The position numbers were made by a program, and so were the translations under genes. A model generated the notes under the pieces. The model did not search any database and was not told the origin of the DNA. It saw nothing but the letters and a program-made list of their open reading frames with translations. Positions 8,151-15,613 of a stretch of 64,000 bases of DNA are shown one piece after another; position 1 is the first letter of the stretch, and the number at the start of each line of letters is the position of its first letter. The stretch spans positions 496,001 to 560,000 of the forward strand of contig JANRLF010000004.1 of NCBI GenBank assembly GCA_033762815.1. Direction: 5' to 3'. This DNA is from JANRLF01 sp033762815 (GTDB lineage: Bacteria > Bacteroidota > Bacteroidia > Chitinophagales > CAIOSU01).

Positions 8151-9248
8151 CTAATAGGTAAAGCTGTAAACATAAGTGCTGGGCATGGCTTTCCCCTTGG
8201 TATACGACGGCCTCCAGGGGGGCATCTTCAACAAATGCTTTTCTATACGCTGCTGTACTTCTTTGTTTCGTGGTGCCTGTAAAAATTTAACATTGGTCAC
8301 CTTGCCCTCAGCACTGATATTTAATTGTACTTTAATGGTCTCTGTTGGCAAACCTTTATCTTTTTGCTGTACCAACTTATCGATATAATCCTTTAGTGCC
8401 GTTTCCCCTACCGAATAACTTGGAGCCGTGGAGTTTTGATAATAGGCATCATCCACACCCTTGCTGTTCTTTTTTAATTCCAAGCTTTCATTTCGCTTCA
8501 TTTCGGGTGCCATGGTGATGGTGGCTACGGAATCTGCCACTATACCTTCATTGCTCCAATTATAGGTGGATGCCGCACTGGATGCAGCCTGTTGATTGGC
8601 TTTTATATCCTCTTCTACCTGCTCTCTACCCTTACTTTCTTCTAGGTCACTAGTTGTTAATGTCTGCCCTGAAGATATGGAAGTACCGGGTTGCTCCGCG
8701 GTGTATCCCTGACTAAATCCCGCATTGATTTCTTGTTCGTTTAAACTTTTTGCCAAATCCAATTTCAAGGTATCTGCCTCCATAGCGATATGGGTATCTA
8801 AAGAGATGACGGGCGGTGATGCCACCTCTGGTCTTGGCTCCATACGGGGGGCTGCATCCCCGCTTTCCTTTTGGGCCACGGTGGTGGGGTGAGGGTCAAA
8901 TTGTCTATTGACCAACCAAAAACTAAAACCCAACACTAGCAGCAGGCTGGCCGCAATAGCTATAGAGGACTGCCATCGGGGTAATGGAAGCGGCTTTTTT
9001 GCAGGCAAAGGGCTGGTCTGCGTTTTTTCCAGTAGCAGTGCTAGGCTGGCCTCAAACTTTTCAGGACTGGCATACATGCCGGCCCCATCCAAAGCATGCC
9101 TGCACCATTCGCAAGCCTCTATATGGGCATTTACCGCAGCCATATCATGGGCGGCCAGCTCTTGCTTCATATAGGCAAGCATACCACTTTGGCTCAAGTG
9201 GCCCGTTTCGTTGAATATTGCCGTTCTACCTTGCATAGGGCTAGCCAT
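8151..9248 (-). CDS. Anti-sigma factor with zinc-finger head and TonB-type C-terminal domain
   Basis: 365 residues. The cytoplasmic head carries the ZAS zinc-binding motif H42-x3-C46-x2-C49 (NAHIEACEWC), which holds group IV anti-sigma factors on their sigma factor. A membrane helix spans about 94-113 (SIAIAASLLLVLGFSFWLV), then a low-complexity periplasmic linker, then a TonB C-terminal-like domain (about 285-365: VQLNISAEGKVTNVKFLQAP, MPPWRPSYTKGKAMPSTYVYSF). Its start overlaps the ECF sigma gene by 8 bases (ATGGCTAG), so the two are translationally coupled and form a sigma/anti-sigma pair. The periplasmic TonB-like domain may contact outer-membrane or TonB machinery; that is inference. Confidence 0.85.
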   Translation of the reverse strand: MASPMQGRTAIFNETGHLSQSGMLAYMKQELAAHDMAAVNAHIEACEWCRHALDGAGMYASPEKFEASLALLLEKTQTSPLPAKKPLPLPRWQSSIAIAASLLLVLGFSFWLVNRQFDPHPTTVAQKESGDAAPRMEPRPEVASPPVISLDTHIAMEADTLKLDLAKSLNEQEINAGFSQGYTAEQPGTSISSGQTLTTSDLEESKGREQVEEDIKANQQAASSAASTYNWSNEGIVADSVATITMAPEMKRNESLELKKNSKGVDDAYYQNSTAPSYSVGETALKDYIDKLVQQKDKGLPTETIKVQLNISAEGKVTNVKFLQAPRNKEVQQRIEKHLLKMPPWRPSYTKGKAMPSTYVYSFTY

Positions 9249-9837
9249 GGTGCTTCTCCAAATAAATCCTCAAATTCCGTTTTGCGTTCTGCAAATAACT
9301 TTTCACTTGTTTGTCGTCAAAACCCGTCAGTTCGCTTATCTCCTTATAACTGCGCTCTTCAAAATAGTATAAATGCACACAATCCCGCTGTTCATCGTTC
9401 AAATGCTGTATGGCTGCCTGCAATTTATCCATCAATCCATCTTGCGCTCCATCATTTAGATGCAGTTCCTCCCCTTCTTCCATAAAATCTTTCACGAACT
9501 GCCGGTAGCCCGCTTCCCGATTATGCTGGCTCTTTTGCGAGCGGAGTTGCATTAGGCAATGGTTTTTCACCAAGGTATGAAGCCAGGCCCTGAAATTTTC
9601 CACCTGGTGCTTCTTCAGGGATACTAGCAGTTTTTCGAAAATATCCAGTGCGGCATCCGATGCACTTTGCTCATTGCGCAAGTACTTCATGCAAGTACCC
9701 AATATGAGGTGGGCATATCGCTCGTACAGCAAGCCCACGTGGTGGTTGTCGCCCGTCCGGCGGTAAGCCTCCACCAATTCCTCATCGCTGAGCGGTGGCT
9801 GCTTTTTGCTGAATAAATTGACCAAAAGGGCGAACAT
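9241..9837 (-). CDS. RNA polymerase ECF-type sigma factor
   Basis: 198 residues from the ATG at 9837 (MFALLVNLFSKKQPPLSDEELV). The longer frame to 9927 was rejected because its extra 30 residues resemble nothing and run into a repeated intergenic unit that starts at 9904. Region 2 is seen in LYERYAHLILGTCMKYLRNEQSASDAALDIFEKL and FRAWLHTLVKNHCLMQLRS; region 4 in AIQHLNDEQRDCVHLYYFEERSYKEISELTGFDDKQVKSYLQNAKRNL cut here to its main motifs. It directs RNA polymerase to a stress or envelope regulon and is held by the overlapping downstream anti-sigma factor. Confidence 0.9.
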   Translation of the reverse strand: MFALLVNLFSKKQPPLSDEELVEAYRRTGDNHHVGLLYERYAHLILGTCMKYLRNEQSASDAALDIFEKLLVSLKKHQVENFRAWLHTLVKNHCLMQLRSQKSQHNREAGYRQFVKDFMEEGEELHLNDGAQDGLMDKLQAAIQHLNDEQRDCVHLYYFEERSYKEISELTGFDDKQVKSYLQNAKRNLRIYLEKHHG

Positions 9838-9964
9838 TGCGATAAAGTTAATACAAAACGTAGGTGCATGGTGAAGTGTTGTTAGAGTACTCGTCCCCGT
9901 CTCGCAACGCCTTAAGCATAATAGCATTCTCGCTGCTTACAGCAATGTTCAAGTACTTGGGGGG

Positions 9965-9993
9965 ATGCTGTCTAGCATTAGGCAAGACAGCAT
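9965..9993. repeat. Hairpin in repeat copy 1
   Basis: ATGCTGTCT (9965-9973) and AGACAGCAT (9985-9993) are exact complements around an 11-base loop AGCATTAGGCA. The same 29-base hairpin recurs unchanged at 10141-10169. Confidence 0.75.
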
Positions 9994-10140
9994 GACGGGC
10001 TTCCCGTCGTCCCGTCTTGCCTTAGGCTAGATCGGGACCTCTTGTCGTGAGCTACATGCCACTTAATAAGCAAGATTGCAATGCCCTAAGCCTAATGGTC
10101 CACAGGCTGCGTTAAGCGATATTCAAGTACTTGGAGGGAG

Positions 10141-10169
10141 ATGCTGTCTAGCATTAGGCAAGACAGCAT
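10141..10169. repeat. Hairpin in repeat copy 2
   Basis: Identical to the 9965-9993 hairpin over 29 bases, while the surrounding duplicated sequence has diverged. The hairpin therefore looks like the conserved part of the element. Confidence 0.75.
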
Positions 10170-10343
10170 GGCGGGTTAACACTGCCTACATTCGAGAAGA
10201 AAAAATACGGTCTCATTTCTTGTTAATGTCGTGCTAAGTATTTTCATTTATGATTAGCCGTAGAGGAAATAGAAAACTCGGCAAAAAACAAAAAAATGAA
10301 GTGCTTTTTACTTAATCAAATGAAAATCAATTATTTAACGCAA

Positions 10344-10442
10344 ACTGAAAGGGTATTGAATGGGTACTGAAAGGGCATTGAAAGGGTATTGAAATGGTAT
10401 TGAGAGGGTATTGAAAGGGTAGCGAAATGGTAGCGAAACTGG
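10344..10442. repeat. 11-bp tandem repeat array, nine units
   Basis: Nine consecutive 11-base units with no spacers, exactly 99 bases: ACTGAAAGGGT, ATTGAATGGGT, ACTGAAAGGGC, ATTGAAAGGGT, ATTGAAATGGT, ATTGAGAGGGT, ATTGAAAGGGT, AGCGAAATGGT, AGCGAAACTGG. The core is RNYGAAANGGT. A second array with the same period and a related unit lies at 63110-63219. It sits in the 880-base non-coding region between the ECF sigma gene and a divergently oriented lipoprotein gene. The frame open through it on the minus strand is an artefact of the repeat. Confidence 0.9.
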
Positions 10443-10465
10443 AAAAATAGACTATTGTCTGGTCC

Positions 10466-10539
10466 TATTGTACCTCCCCGCAAAGCGGGATGAGTGTACC
10501 TCTTACCTTGTACCTTAATGTACCTTGTACCTCTTATTG
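10466..10539. repeat. Dispersed intergenic repeat, family B copy 1 (GTACC-rich with GC hairpin)
   Basis: This segment contains TTGTACCTCCCCGCAAAGCGGGA, of which the central CCCGC-AAA-GCGGG is a small perfect hairpin, followed by several GTACC words. A clearly related stretch of about 70 bases lies at 44941-45011. The rest of the 10540-10716 leader shows no further structure. Confidence 0.7.
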
Positions 10540-10716
10540 TAGAAATTTCCTCAAAAATGTGTGGCAGTAGATGCACGATTGCTTGCCGAAAAATGGTAAA
10601 TATCATTAGGCATCAGCGCATAAGTTATTGATTTACAATAAGAGCGAAACAAGCGTTTGTAACTGGTACGTTCTTTCGCACAAGCTGCATTCAAAATCAC
10701 TAAAGTTTCGAAAACA

Positions 10717-11175
10717 ATGAGTATATCACGTACCATGGGCGGCTTGTTACTAGCTGGCCTTTTTAGCATCAGCATTATTTCCTGCAAAGACGACGACGAT
10801 GAAGATTTGGATGTGTACATCCAGTCGGTGGAAGTTTTGAACACAGTATCCAGTACGGGCGACCCCTTCTCGGATGCTGACTTAAGGGTAGACCTGAAAA
10901 GAGCTTCCGTTAGCAATTATGAGTACAGCACCAATGTTAGCCAAGACAATGCGACACTGCCAGTGACGCTTTCCTTTCCAAATGAAATTTTGGCAACTCA
11001 GGAAAACTGGATTATTCGTTTGGTGGACGACAACGGTTCCGATTTTCCATCCGGCGATGATGAGGAAATCTATACGGTAACCTTCAACCCAACGGTGAAC
11101 ATTAATAGCAACGATGAAATCATCTTGAAGGTAAACACCTTGGACGCATTGCGCATCAACGTGCAACAACGATAA
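10717..11175 (+). CDS. Outer-surface lipoprotein of unknown function
   Basis: 152 residues. The signal peptide MSISRTMGGLLLAGLFSISI ends in lipobox IISC, and the mature lipoprotein begins C-KDDDDEDLD. An acidic stretch just after the cysteine matches the lipoprotein export signal described in Bacteroidota, which directs lipoproteins to the cell surface. The rest is a single probable beta-rich domain (about 35-152) with no family I recognise. Its stop codon is 5 bases before the DUF2383 gene, so the two are co-transcribed. The first promoter-like sequence upstream (TAAAGTTTCG) is only a weak match. Confidence 0.8.
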   Translation: MSISRTMGGLLLAGLFSISIISCKDDDDEDLDVYIQSVEVLNTVSSTGDPFSDADLRVDLKRASVSNYEYSTNVSQDNATLPVTLSFPNEILATQENWIIRLVDDNGSDFPSGDDEEIYTVTFNPTVNINSNDEIILKVNTLDALRINVQQR

Positions 11176-11180
11176 AACAT

Positions 11181-11630
11181 ATGGCAAACACGGCAATAGA
11201 GCACCTTAATTTATTGGTAAAACGCAGCTACGATGCCCAACAAGGTTTTCAAAAAGCTGCTGAGGATGTGGAAAATCCCTTGCTAAAGGATTTTCTGCTT
11301 AACCATTCCCTACAACGTACCGATTTCTTGGAGCAATTGAAAGCAGAGGTTCGCAATTTGGGGGGCACTCCAGAAGACAGCACCAGCATATTGGGCGATT
11401 TGCATAGGGCATGGATTGATTTCCGTTCGGCGCTAAGCACCCGCGATGAGAAGGCGGTGCTGGACGAATGCGAACGTGGCGAAACCACGGCTTATGAGAA
11501 TTATAGCGAAGTATTGGCTGATACGGCCTTGCCCGAATCGACCCGTACTTTGTTGCAACGCCAGCAAACGCAAATAGGCGATGCCATACAGAAGATAAAA
11601 GCCCTGAAGGTTACCTTTAGCAATAGCTGA
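11181..11630 (+). CDS. DUF2383 (PA2169-type) four-helix-bundle protein
   Basis: 149 residues, nearly all helical. MANTAIEHLNLLVKRSYDAQ, DFLLNHSLQRTDFLEQLKAE and the later DECERGETTAYENYSEVLAD match the ferritin-like DUF2383 family, often seen in stress-induced clusters. The conserved acidic and His/Glu residues could bind metal, but no function is established. It is co-transcribed with the preceding lipoprotein gene and followed by a small Ser/Lys-rich peptide gene. Confidence 0.85.
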   Translation: MANTAIEHLNLLVKRSYDAQQGFQKAAEDVENPLLKDFLLNHSLQRTDFLEQLKAEVRNLGGTPEDSTSILGDLHRAWIDFRSALSTRDEKAVLDECERGETTAYENYSEVLADTALPESTRTLLQRQQTQIGDAIQKIKALKVTFSNS

Positions 11631-11710
11631 AAGTGGGCAAAAGTACAGGTGCTAAAACACTTGTGGAGTGGAGTGAAAACATTTTTAACCAAATTCTAAA
11701 AACTACTGTT

Positions 11711-11851
11711 ATGGCAGAAAGTAAAGGCCAAGGTGGAAGCAAATCAAGCTCTTCATCTTCATCATCAAAAAAATCCGGTTCTTCTTCATCTTCTGGAAAA
11801 AGCAGCGGCGGCAGCAAAAGCGGCGGTTCTTCTTCCAAATCAAGCAAATAA
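11711..11851 (+). CDS. Small Ser/Gly/Lys-rich low-complexity protein
   Basis: 46 residues beginning MAESKGQGGSK and then almost only Ser, Gly and Lys (runs of eight serines, SSKK, SGGSKSGG) to the end. The ATG at 11711 was preferred over an in-frame ATG at 11633 because the extra 26 residues overlap the 3' region of the previous gene and lack a plausible ribosome site. A strong terminator follows. The composition recalls histone-like or intrinsically disordered nucleic-acid-binding tails. Family unknown. Confidence 0.6.
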   Translation: MAESKGQGGSKSSSSSSSSKKSGSSSSSGKSSGGSKSGGSSSKSSK

Positions 11852-11895
11852 GCTTGAGGGTGAGCAACTGTTAAGATTTTGAAAAACACGATGAG

Positions 11896-11940
11896 CAAAA
11901 GCTCCGCTGAAAACTCAGCAGGAGCTTTTGTGTTTCTATT
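11896..11940 (+). terminator. Rho-independent terminator
   Basis: CAAAAGCTCC pairs with GGAGCTTTTG, and inside it GCTGA pairs with TCAGC around an AAAC loop with one bulged A; TGTTTCTATT follows. It ends the lipoprotein-DUF2383-Ser/Lys peptide unit. Confidence 0.75.
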
Positions 11941-11959
11941 ACAATAGCATGATAATGCG

Positions 11960-11967
11960 TAATTTTG
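11960..11967 (+). promoter_or_regulatory. Candidate -7 promoter element for glutaryl-CoA dehydrogenase gene
   Basis: TAATTTTG fits TAnnTTTG exactly, 18 bases before the start at 11985 and just past the previous terminator. No -33 TTG is present at the normal distance. Confidence 0.4.
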
Positions 11968-11984
11968 AAGGATAACATAATTGT

Positions 11985-13196
11985 ATGTCAGCTACTGTAG
12001 AAGGAACCCGCCAAAGAGCATTTACCGATTTGTACCGCCACCACGATTATTACATGGTAGATGATTTATTGACCGAAGAACACAAGCTTATCCGTGAGTC
12101 GGTAAGGTCTTTTGTGAAGCAAGAGGTGACCCCTATTATTGACGATTATGCCCAACGGGCTGCTTTTCCTTCGCACCTCATTAAGGGACTTGGGGAAATA
12201 GGTGCCTTTGGCCCTACTATACCCACTGAATATGGCGGTGGTGGCTTGGATGAAATAGCTTACGGCATTATCATGCAGGAAATTGAGCGTGGCGACTCGG
12301 GCATCCGTTCTACCGCATCGGTGCAGGGCTCATTGGTAATGTATCCCATCTACAAATTCGGTTCGGAAGCACAAAGGCGTAAATATTTGCCCAAACTAGC
12401 TACTGGCGAATGGATGGGCTGTTTCGGCCTTACGGAGCCCAACCACGGCTCTAATCCTGCGGGCATGGAAACCAACTTTAAAGAGGATGGCGACCACGTG
12501 ATATTGAACGGAGCCAAAATGTGGATTAGTAACTCTCCATTTGCTGATATAGCAGTGGTCTGGGCCAAAAATGAACAAGGAAGGATAAGAGGTTTAGTAG
12601 TTGAGCGGGGCATGGAAGGCTTCAGCACCCCCGAAACACACAATAAATGGTCATTGCGCGCTTCTGCTACGGGCGAATTGGTATTCGATAATGTGCGTGT
12701 TCCTAAAGAAAATATCTTTCCTGAAATAGAAGGCTTGAAAGGACCGTTGACCTGCCTATCATCTGCCCGTTATGGCATCTCTTGGGGGGCTATCGGTGCG
12801 GCTTTAGACTGTTATGATACGGCTTTGCGCTATGCCCAGGAAAGGGTACAGTTTGGTAAACCAATTGCCGCTTTCCAGTTGACGCAGAAAAAGCTGGCGG
12901 AAATGATTACCGAAATTACTAAGGCGCAGCTACTGGCTTGGCGCTTGGGCACTTTGAAAAACGAAGGCAAGGCTACACCAGCGCAAATTTCCATGGCCAA
13001 GCGTAACAATGTAGACATGGCCATCAAGATAGCCCGTGAGGCCAGGCAGATATTGGGTGGTATGGGCATCTCAGGCGATTACAGCATTATGCGCCACTCC
13101 ATGAACTTGGAATCGGTAATTACTTATGAAGGTACCCACGATGTGCATCTGCTAATTACCGGTCAAGATATTACTGGCTTCAATGCCTTTAGCTAA
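11985..13196 (+). CDS. gcdH: Glutaryl-CoA dehydrogenase (acyl-CoA dehydrogenase family)
   Basis: 403 residues, the full family length. It oxidises and decarboxylates glutaryl-CoA to crotonyl-CoA in lysine/tryptophan breakdown, using FAD. Visible features are the N-terminal helical domain, the substrate loop in GCFGLTEPNHGSNPAGM, the FAD region KMWISNSPFADIAVVWAK, the segment SARYGISWGAIGAALDCYDTA characteristic of GCDH, and the catalytic base Glu382 in TYEGTHDVHLLITG. It stands alone between a terminator and the convergent tamA-like gene. Crotonyl-CoA could be taken on by the enoyl-CoA hydratase encoded at 55059. Confidence 0.92.
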   Translation: MSATVEGTRQRAFTDLYRHHDYYMVDDLLTEEHKLIRESVRSFVKQEVTPIIDDYAQRAAFPSHLIKGLGEIGAFGPTIPTEYGGGGLDEIAYGIIMQEIERGDSGIRSTASVQGSLVMYPIYKFGSEAQRRKYLPKLATGEWMGCFGLTEPNHGSNPAGMETNFKEDGDHVILNGAKMWISNSPFADIAVVWAKNEQGRIRGLVVERGMEGFSTPETHNKWSLRASATGELVFDNVRVPKENIFPEIEGLKGPLTCLSSARYGISWGAIGAALDCYDTALRYAQERVQFGKPIAAFQLTQKKLAEMITEITKAQLLAWRLGTLKNEGKATPAQISMAKRNNVDMAIKIAREARQILGGMGISGDYSIMRHSMNLESVITYEGTHDVHLLITGQDITGFNAFS

Positions 13197-13225
13197 ACTG
13201 GCACTTATTTAGGAGATTAGGGACA

Positions 13226-15613
13226 TTAGAATGGATAACCTATGGCAATGTTCCAAATCATATTGTCCTTGCGCCAGTCTTTATTACCGAAATTGAATTT
13301 GTCGAAGGTCCAGCGTTCGCCCTCAGGTAGTTCGGGCTTCCTAAGGGGGATGGCCACGTCGGCACGTATAACGAAGAAGTTGAAATCGAGGCGCAGCCCC
13401 ACCCCTGCCCCAATGGCAATCTCCTTATAAAAGCGCTTGATGTCAAAATTGGCACCTGGGCGTAGACTATCGGCCCGTAAGGTCCAGATATTGCCCGCAT
13501 CGGCAAACACGGCACCTTTTAAGAAGTTAATGATAGTGAAACGGTACTCGGTATTTAGCTCAAGTTTTATATCACCCGTTTGGTCTGGGAACACGTTGCT
13601 GTTCTCTGCATTAGGATTTACATAGCTACCCGGCCCCAATGTACGGATGCGGTATGCCCGAACACTGGTAGCCCCACCAATAAAAAATTGTTTCAAATAT
13701 GGTGTTACTCGCGAATTGCCATAAGGAATGGCGATACCAGCAATCACCCGATTGACGAACGATTGCTTTTTGGTAATTTTTAGATGGTAGCGCCCGTCAA
13801 CATCGAATTTAGCGTATTGCGCAAAAGGTCTGTCCAATATGTTTATGCGCTGTGTTTTATCAGAAAAAGCTTTGGCAATGGGGTATATTACATTGCCAGC
13901 CAAATCAATATTACCCCTAAAGTAACCATAGCTGGAGTTTGGGTCAATGAGCATACCATTATAAGTGTAGGCATAATTGACACCGATAATAAATACATCT
14001 TCAAAAGAAGTGCGGAGGGTAGGGTTTTGCTGCACAATAGCGTCAAACTCAGGTGTGGAGTTGAACAACCGGATACTATTAATAGAGAATGGGGTCAATA
14101 TATGTCTTATCTGCTGCGTTTGCCGCCAATCATAAGAGTAATCGAAGATGAAGGAGTTAAGGGTGTAATATTGCACCCGCTTTTGGAAATTCTCGCTGAA
14201 ACCAAATTTGGTTCGGGGCACATAATAAAGCGATATCCGTTTCAGGCTAAAGGGCACCAGAAACTTTGGAAAACCGATTTCAGCCCTACCAGTGACCAAT
14301 AAGGTATTGATAAATGATTGCTGGCTATTCAACTGGGTCTCTACATTTACCCCTGCCGAAAGGGTTAGCAACTCCCCGCCTTTCAATATGTTCCGGTTGT
14401 TGTAGGTAAACGAGGCACCAGTACCCAAAAAGTTGGTGGTGGTGGTACTAGCATTTATTTCTGCCGCTATATCCTGTGTTTCCGATGGGGTTAGGTAAAT
14501 GCGTACATCCAAAGAGTCAGCACCCGTTTTATCATAGCGGATATTAACGAACTTGAAAATACCCAAATCCAAGAAATGGTTTACGGTATAGGTATGCGCT
14601 TTTTGCGAAAACAGGTTGCCCTTTCTGATAAGAATGTTGCCTACCAAAGGCCGCCGTCGGATAAAGTTTTCATTCTGGATAATTTTCAAGCTGTCGCGCC
14701 ATAGCAACACAATCGTATCATTACTCCTTACATCATTGGTGTCGTCAATGGCAAAAACCGGATAAACGGTGATATTGCGGATGTAATACTTGGTATGCAC
14801 CGTACTGTCGCTTGGAGCTTTTACCCTAAAGTATATATCGGCCTTCTGATTGCCGATAGTAGTATCTACATAATAATAAATGTACTCCCTGTTGAAGTCG
14901 TAAAAGCCCTTACTCCTTATCAAGGTGGCATACTTATCACGCTCAGCCTTTAGTTTATCTACATTATAGGGCTGACCGGAACGAACTATCATGTCTCGGT
15001 AGTTGCTCGCGATTATATGGCTTACCTCGTCACTGTCCTTGGGCAGCATAATGTTATTGATGAAATACTGACCTTCAGTAGTAACGGTATACACTACATT
15101 TACCTCTTTCTTTCCATAGTTTACCAAGGTATCAAATTCAACGTTGGCCCTGAAGTAGCCATTGTCTTCCAGATACTTCTCCATTAAGGTAACGGTTTGC
15201 TTGCTGCTGCCAGTTTCGTACAGCACCGGTGGTTCGCCAATCTTATACTTCAGCAAGTTTCTGAAACCCTTGCGCTTTTGTGGTTTAGGGTTACCGTTTT
15301 CATCCAGATTCTGGGTTTGGCCCGTCTGCTTCTTTTGCTTTTTGGGCTTTTTATCCTTGGGTTCTTTAATATTTAGGTATAACCACAATTTCATCCGAAA
15401 CAGGCCTAAGACCTTTTTATTAGGCTTAGGGATGGCTTTGGCCAATAAGTCAGCTTTTACCTTTTTATCATTATTTACCTGATCAGGATTTGCCAATTGC
15501 ACTTTTGCGCCATTGTACAACAACTGCCCTTGAGGCAATTTTTTAGTGCCAGAGCAGCCAGCATACAACACTGCTAGTAGGCATATCCATAACAACATCC
15601 GGCGGTGGTTCAT
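13226..15613 (-). CDS. TamA/BamA-family outer-membrane beta-barrel lipoprotein
   Basis: 795 residues. A lipoprotein signal (MNHRRMLLWICLLAVLYAGC) precedes a Lys/Gln-rich stretch, POTRA-like domains (about 130-390, e.g. LMEKYLEDNGYFRANVEFD) and a C-terminal Omp85 barrel (about 410-795) containing QFFIGGATSVRAYRIRTLGPGSY, the conserved barrel/lid motif, and ending in phenylalanine (WNIAIGYPF). It overlaps the tamB-like gene by four bases (ATGA), the classic TamA-TamB pairing for outer-membrane protein insertion and lipid transport. The lipid anchor and the long charged insertion are features of Bacteroidota members. Confidence 0.92.
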   Translation of the reverse strand: MNHRRMLLWICLLAVLYAGCSGTKKLPQGQLLYNGAKVQLANPDQVNNDKKVKADLLAKAIPKPNKKVLGLFRMKLWLYLNIKEPKDKKPKKQKKQTGQTQNLDENGNPKPQKRKGFRNLLKYKIGEPPVLYETGSSKQTVTLMEKYLEDNGYFRANVEFDTLVNYGKKEVNVVYTVTTEGQYFINNIMLPKDSDEVSHIIASNYRDMIVRSGQPYNVDKLKAERDKYATLIRSKGFYDFNREYIYYYVDTTIGNQKADIYFRVKAPSDSTVHTKYYIRNITVYPVFAIDDTNDVRSNDTIVLLWRDSLKIIQNENFIRRRPLVGNILIRKGNLFSQKAHTYTVNHFLDLGIFKFVNIRYDKTGADSLDVRIYLTPSETQDIAAEINASTTTTNFLGTGASFTYNNRNILKGGELLTLSAGVNVETQLNSQQSFINTLLVTGRAEIGFPKFLVPFSLKRISLYYVPRTKFGFSENFQKRVQYYTLNSFIFDYSYDWRQTQQIRHILTPFSINSIRLFNSTPEFDAIVQQNPTLRTSFEDVFIIGVNYAYTYNGMLIDPNSSYGYFRGNIDLAGNVIYPIAKAFSDKTQRINILDRPFAQYAKFDVDGRYHLKITKKQSFVNRVIAGIAIPYGNSRVTPYLKQFFIGGATSVRAYRIRTLGPGSYVNPNAENSNVFPDQTGDIKLELNTEYRFTIINFLKGAVFADAGNIWTLRADSLRPGANFDIKRFYKEIAIGAGVGLRLDFNFFVIRADVAIPLRKPELPEGERWTFDKFNFGNKDWRKDNMIWNIAIGYPF

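Larger units (their letters stand above)
9904..10175. repeat. Degenerate direct duplication, period 174 bp, each copy ending in a hairpin
   Basis: Bases 9904-9999 and 10078-10175 align along their whole length (about 97 bp): both read GCAA(C/T)GCC(T/C)TAAGC... and continue into TTCAAGTACTTGG, then ATGCTGTCTAGCATTAGGCA and AGACAGCAT. Offsets of several anchor words all equal 174 bases. Between them, 10012-10033 holds a degenerate copy of the hairpin half in the opposite orientation (GTCTTGCCTTAGGCTAGATC). The arrangement resembles REP/BIME-type intergenic repeats. It lies upstream of the ECF sigma gene. Confidence 0.8.

Noticed and set aside
10344..10442. CRISPR array
   Set aside because: Units are 11 bases, contiguous and without spacers, and no cas genes are near. 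The same applies to 63110-63219.
10331..10606. 91-codon minus-strand frame across the first 11-bp array
   Set aside because: Its peptide repeats every 11 residues only because 11-base units are read in three frames; no start context or conserved motif.
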